A DNA stretch of 64,000 nt from Archegozetes longisetosus (taxonomy: Eukaryota; Arthropoda; Arachnida; Sarcoptiformes; Trhypochthoniidae), in contig JAEMBT020000003.1 in assembly GCA_018873245.2 (NCBI GenBank), positions 588,001 through 652,000 of the forward strand. Reading direction: 5' to 3'. The first letter of the stretch is position 1, and each line of letters opens with the position of its first letter. Below the pieces are notes generated by a model. The model was not told the DNA's origin. It made no database searches and saw nothing but the letters and a program-made list of their open reading frames with translations. Made by a program: the position numbers and the translations under genes. Shown here one piece after another: positions 63,701 to 64,000 of the stretch.

Positions 63701-64000
63701 GAATAATCACTTATATAATATCTTTTTTTCATTAAATGTGTGGAGAATAAGAGATAGCATATCATTGGCATTAAAAACGCCTTTCTCTCTAACTATTCAC
63801 ACAAATTCATTAGCTTTGAACAGCAATATAAGTCTCATTCATATCTGCAACTATCATATCTCTCAACTTTTATGGCTAATTAAAAACAATTACTTGCATT
63901 AAAAACAGATAAAATATTCAAATTAGCAAAAATGCTAATTATTTCTATTTATTGAAATGTTCGTGCGCCGGAAATTCAAACATCCAATTGTTTTGGGATC

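Larger units (their letters stand above)
55471..64000. other. Gene-free 5' flank of NFI
   Basis: About 8.5 kb of AT-rich DNA. Short open frames near 56130 (-), 57070 (+), 57943 (+) and 63699 (+) lack motifs. A somewhat less AT-rich block at about 60500-60780 contains a perfect hairpin and may be a non-coding upstream exon or regulatory element of NFI, but nothing proves it. Confidence 0.5.

Overview
The window is nuclear DNA of an invertebrate eukaryote. It is strongly AT-rich, its genes are split by short GT-AG introns (most 57-154 bp), and its coding regions are small islands in non-coding DNA. The gene content (Nuclear Factor I, SLC17 transporter, CAP protein, ionotropic-receptor relic, secreted LRR family, tRNA-His, mariner/hAT/foldback transposons) points to an arthropod. 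The LRR family and chelicerate-style receptor relic make an arachnid, perhaps a mite, my best guess, but that is inference.

Layout. 1-9 kb: a small secreted Ig-like gene (+), a five-exon CAP/SCP gene (-), a decayed ionotropic receptor (+), and a poorly recognised secreted gene (-). 9.9-14.4 kb: two identical tRNA-His(GTG) genes flank a five-exon SLC17-type MFS transporter (+) and a foldback element. 14.7-27.5 kb: a cluster of five paralogous secreted leucine-rich-repeat genes (four +, one -). A dead DD37D mariner lies inside the cluster, and a small ten-cysteine secreted gene (-) sits between copies D and E. 27.8-34.2 kb: a transposon nest with foldback elements, a Tc1-like relic, and an hAT relic invaded by another hAT-derived element and a MITE. 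38.6-55.5 kb: one large gene on the minus strand, Nuclear Factor I, in ten coding exons predicted to give 755 aa; its conserved DNA-binding domain is split over three exons. 55.5-64 kb: no recognisable gene; this is the upstream side of NFI.

The exon models were assembled by hand. Each join was checked for GT/AG ends, phase agreement and family motifs. The NFI, CAP, SLC17 and LRR models all keep an open frame throughout. Two structural themes stand out. First, four of the five LRR genes start with a seven-nucleotide coding exon and differ in whether and where a second intron occurs. Second, four unrelated-looking foldback elements share one design: inverted ends built from short degenerate repeats, flanked by 8-10 bp target duplications.
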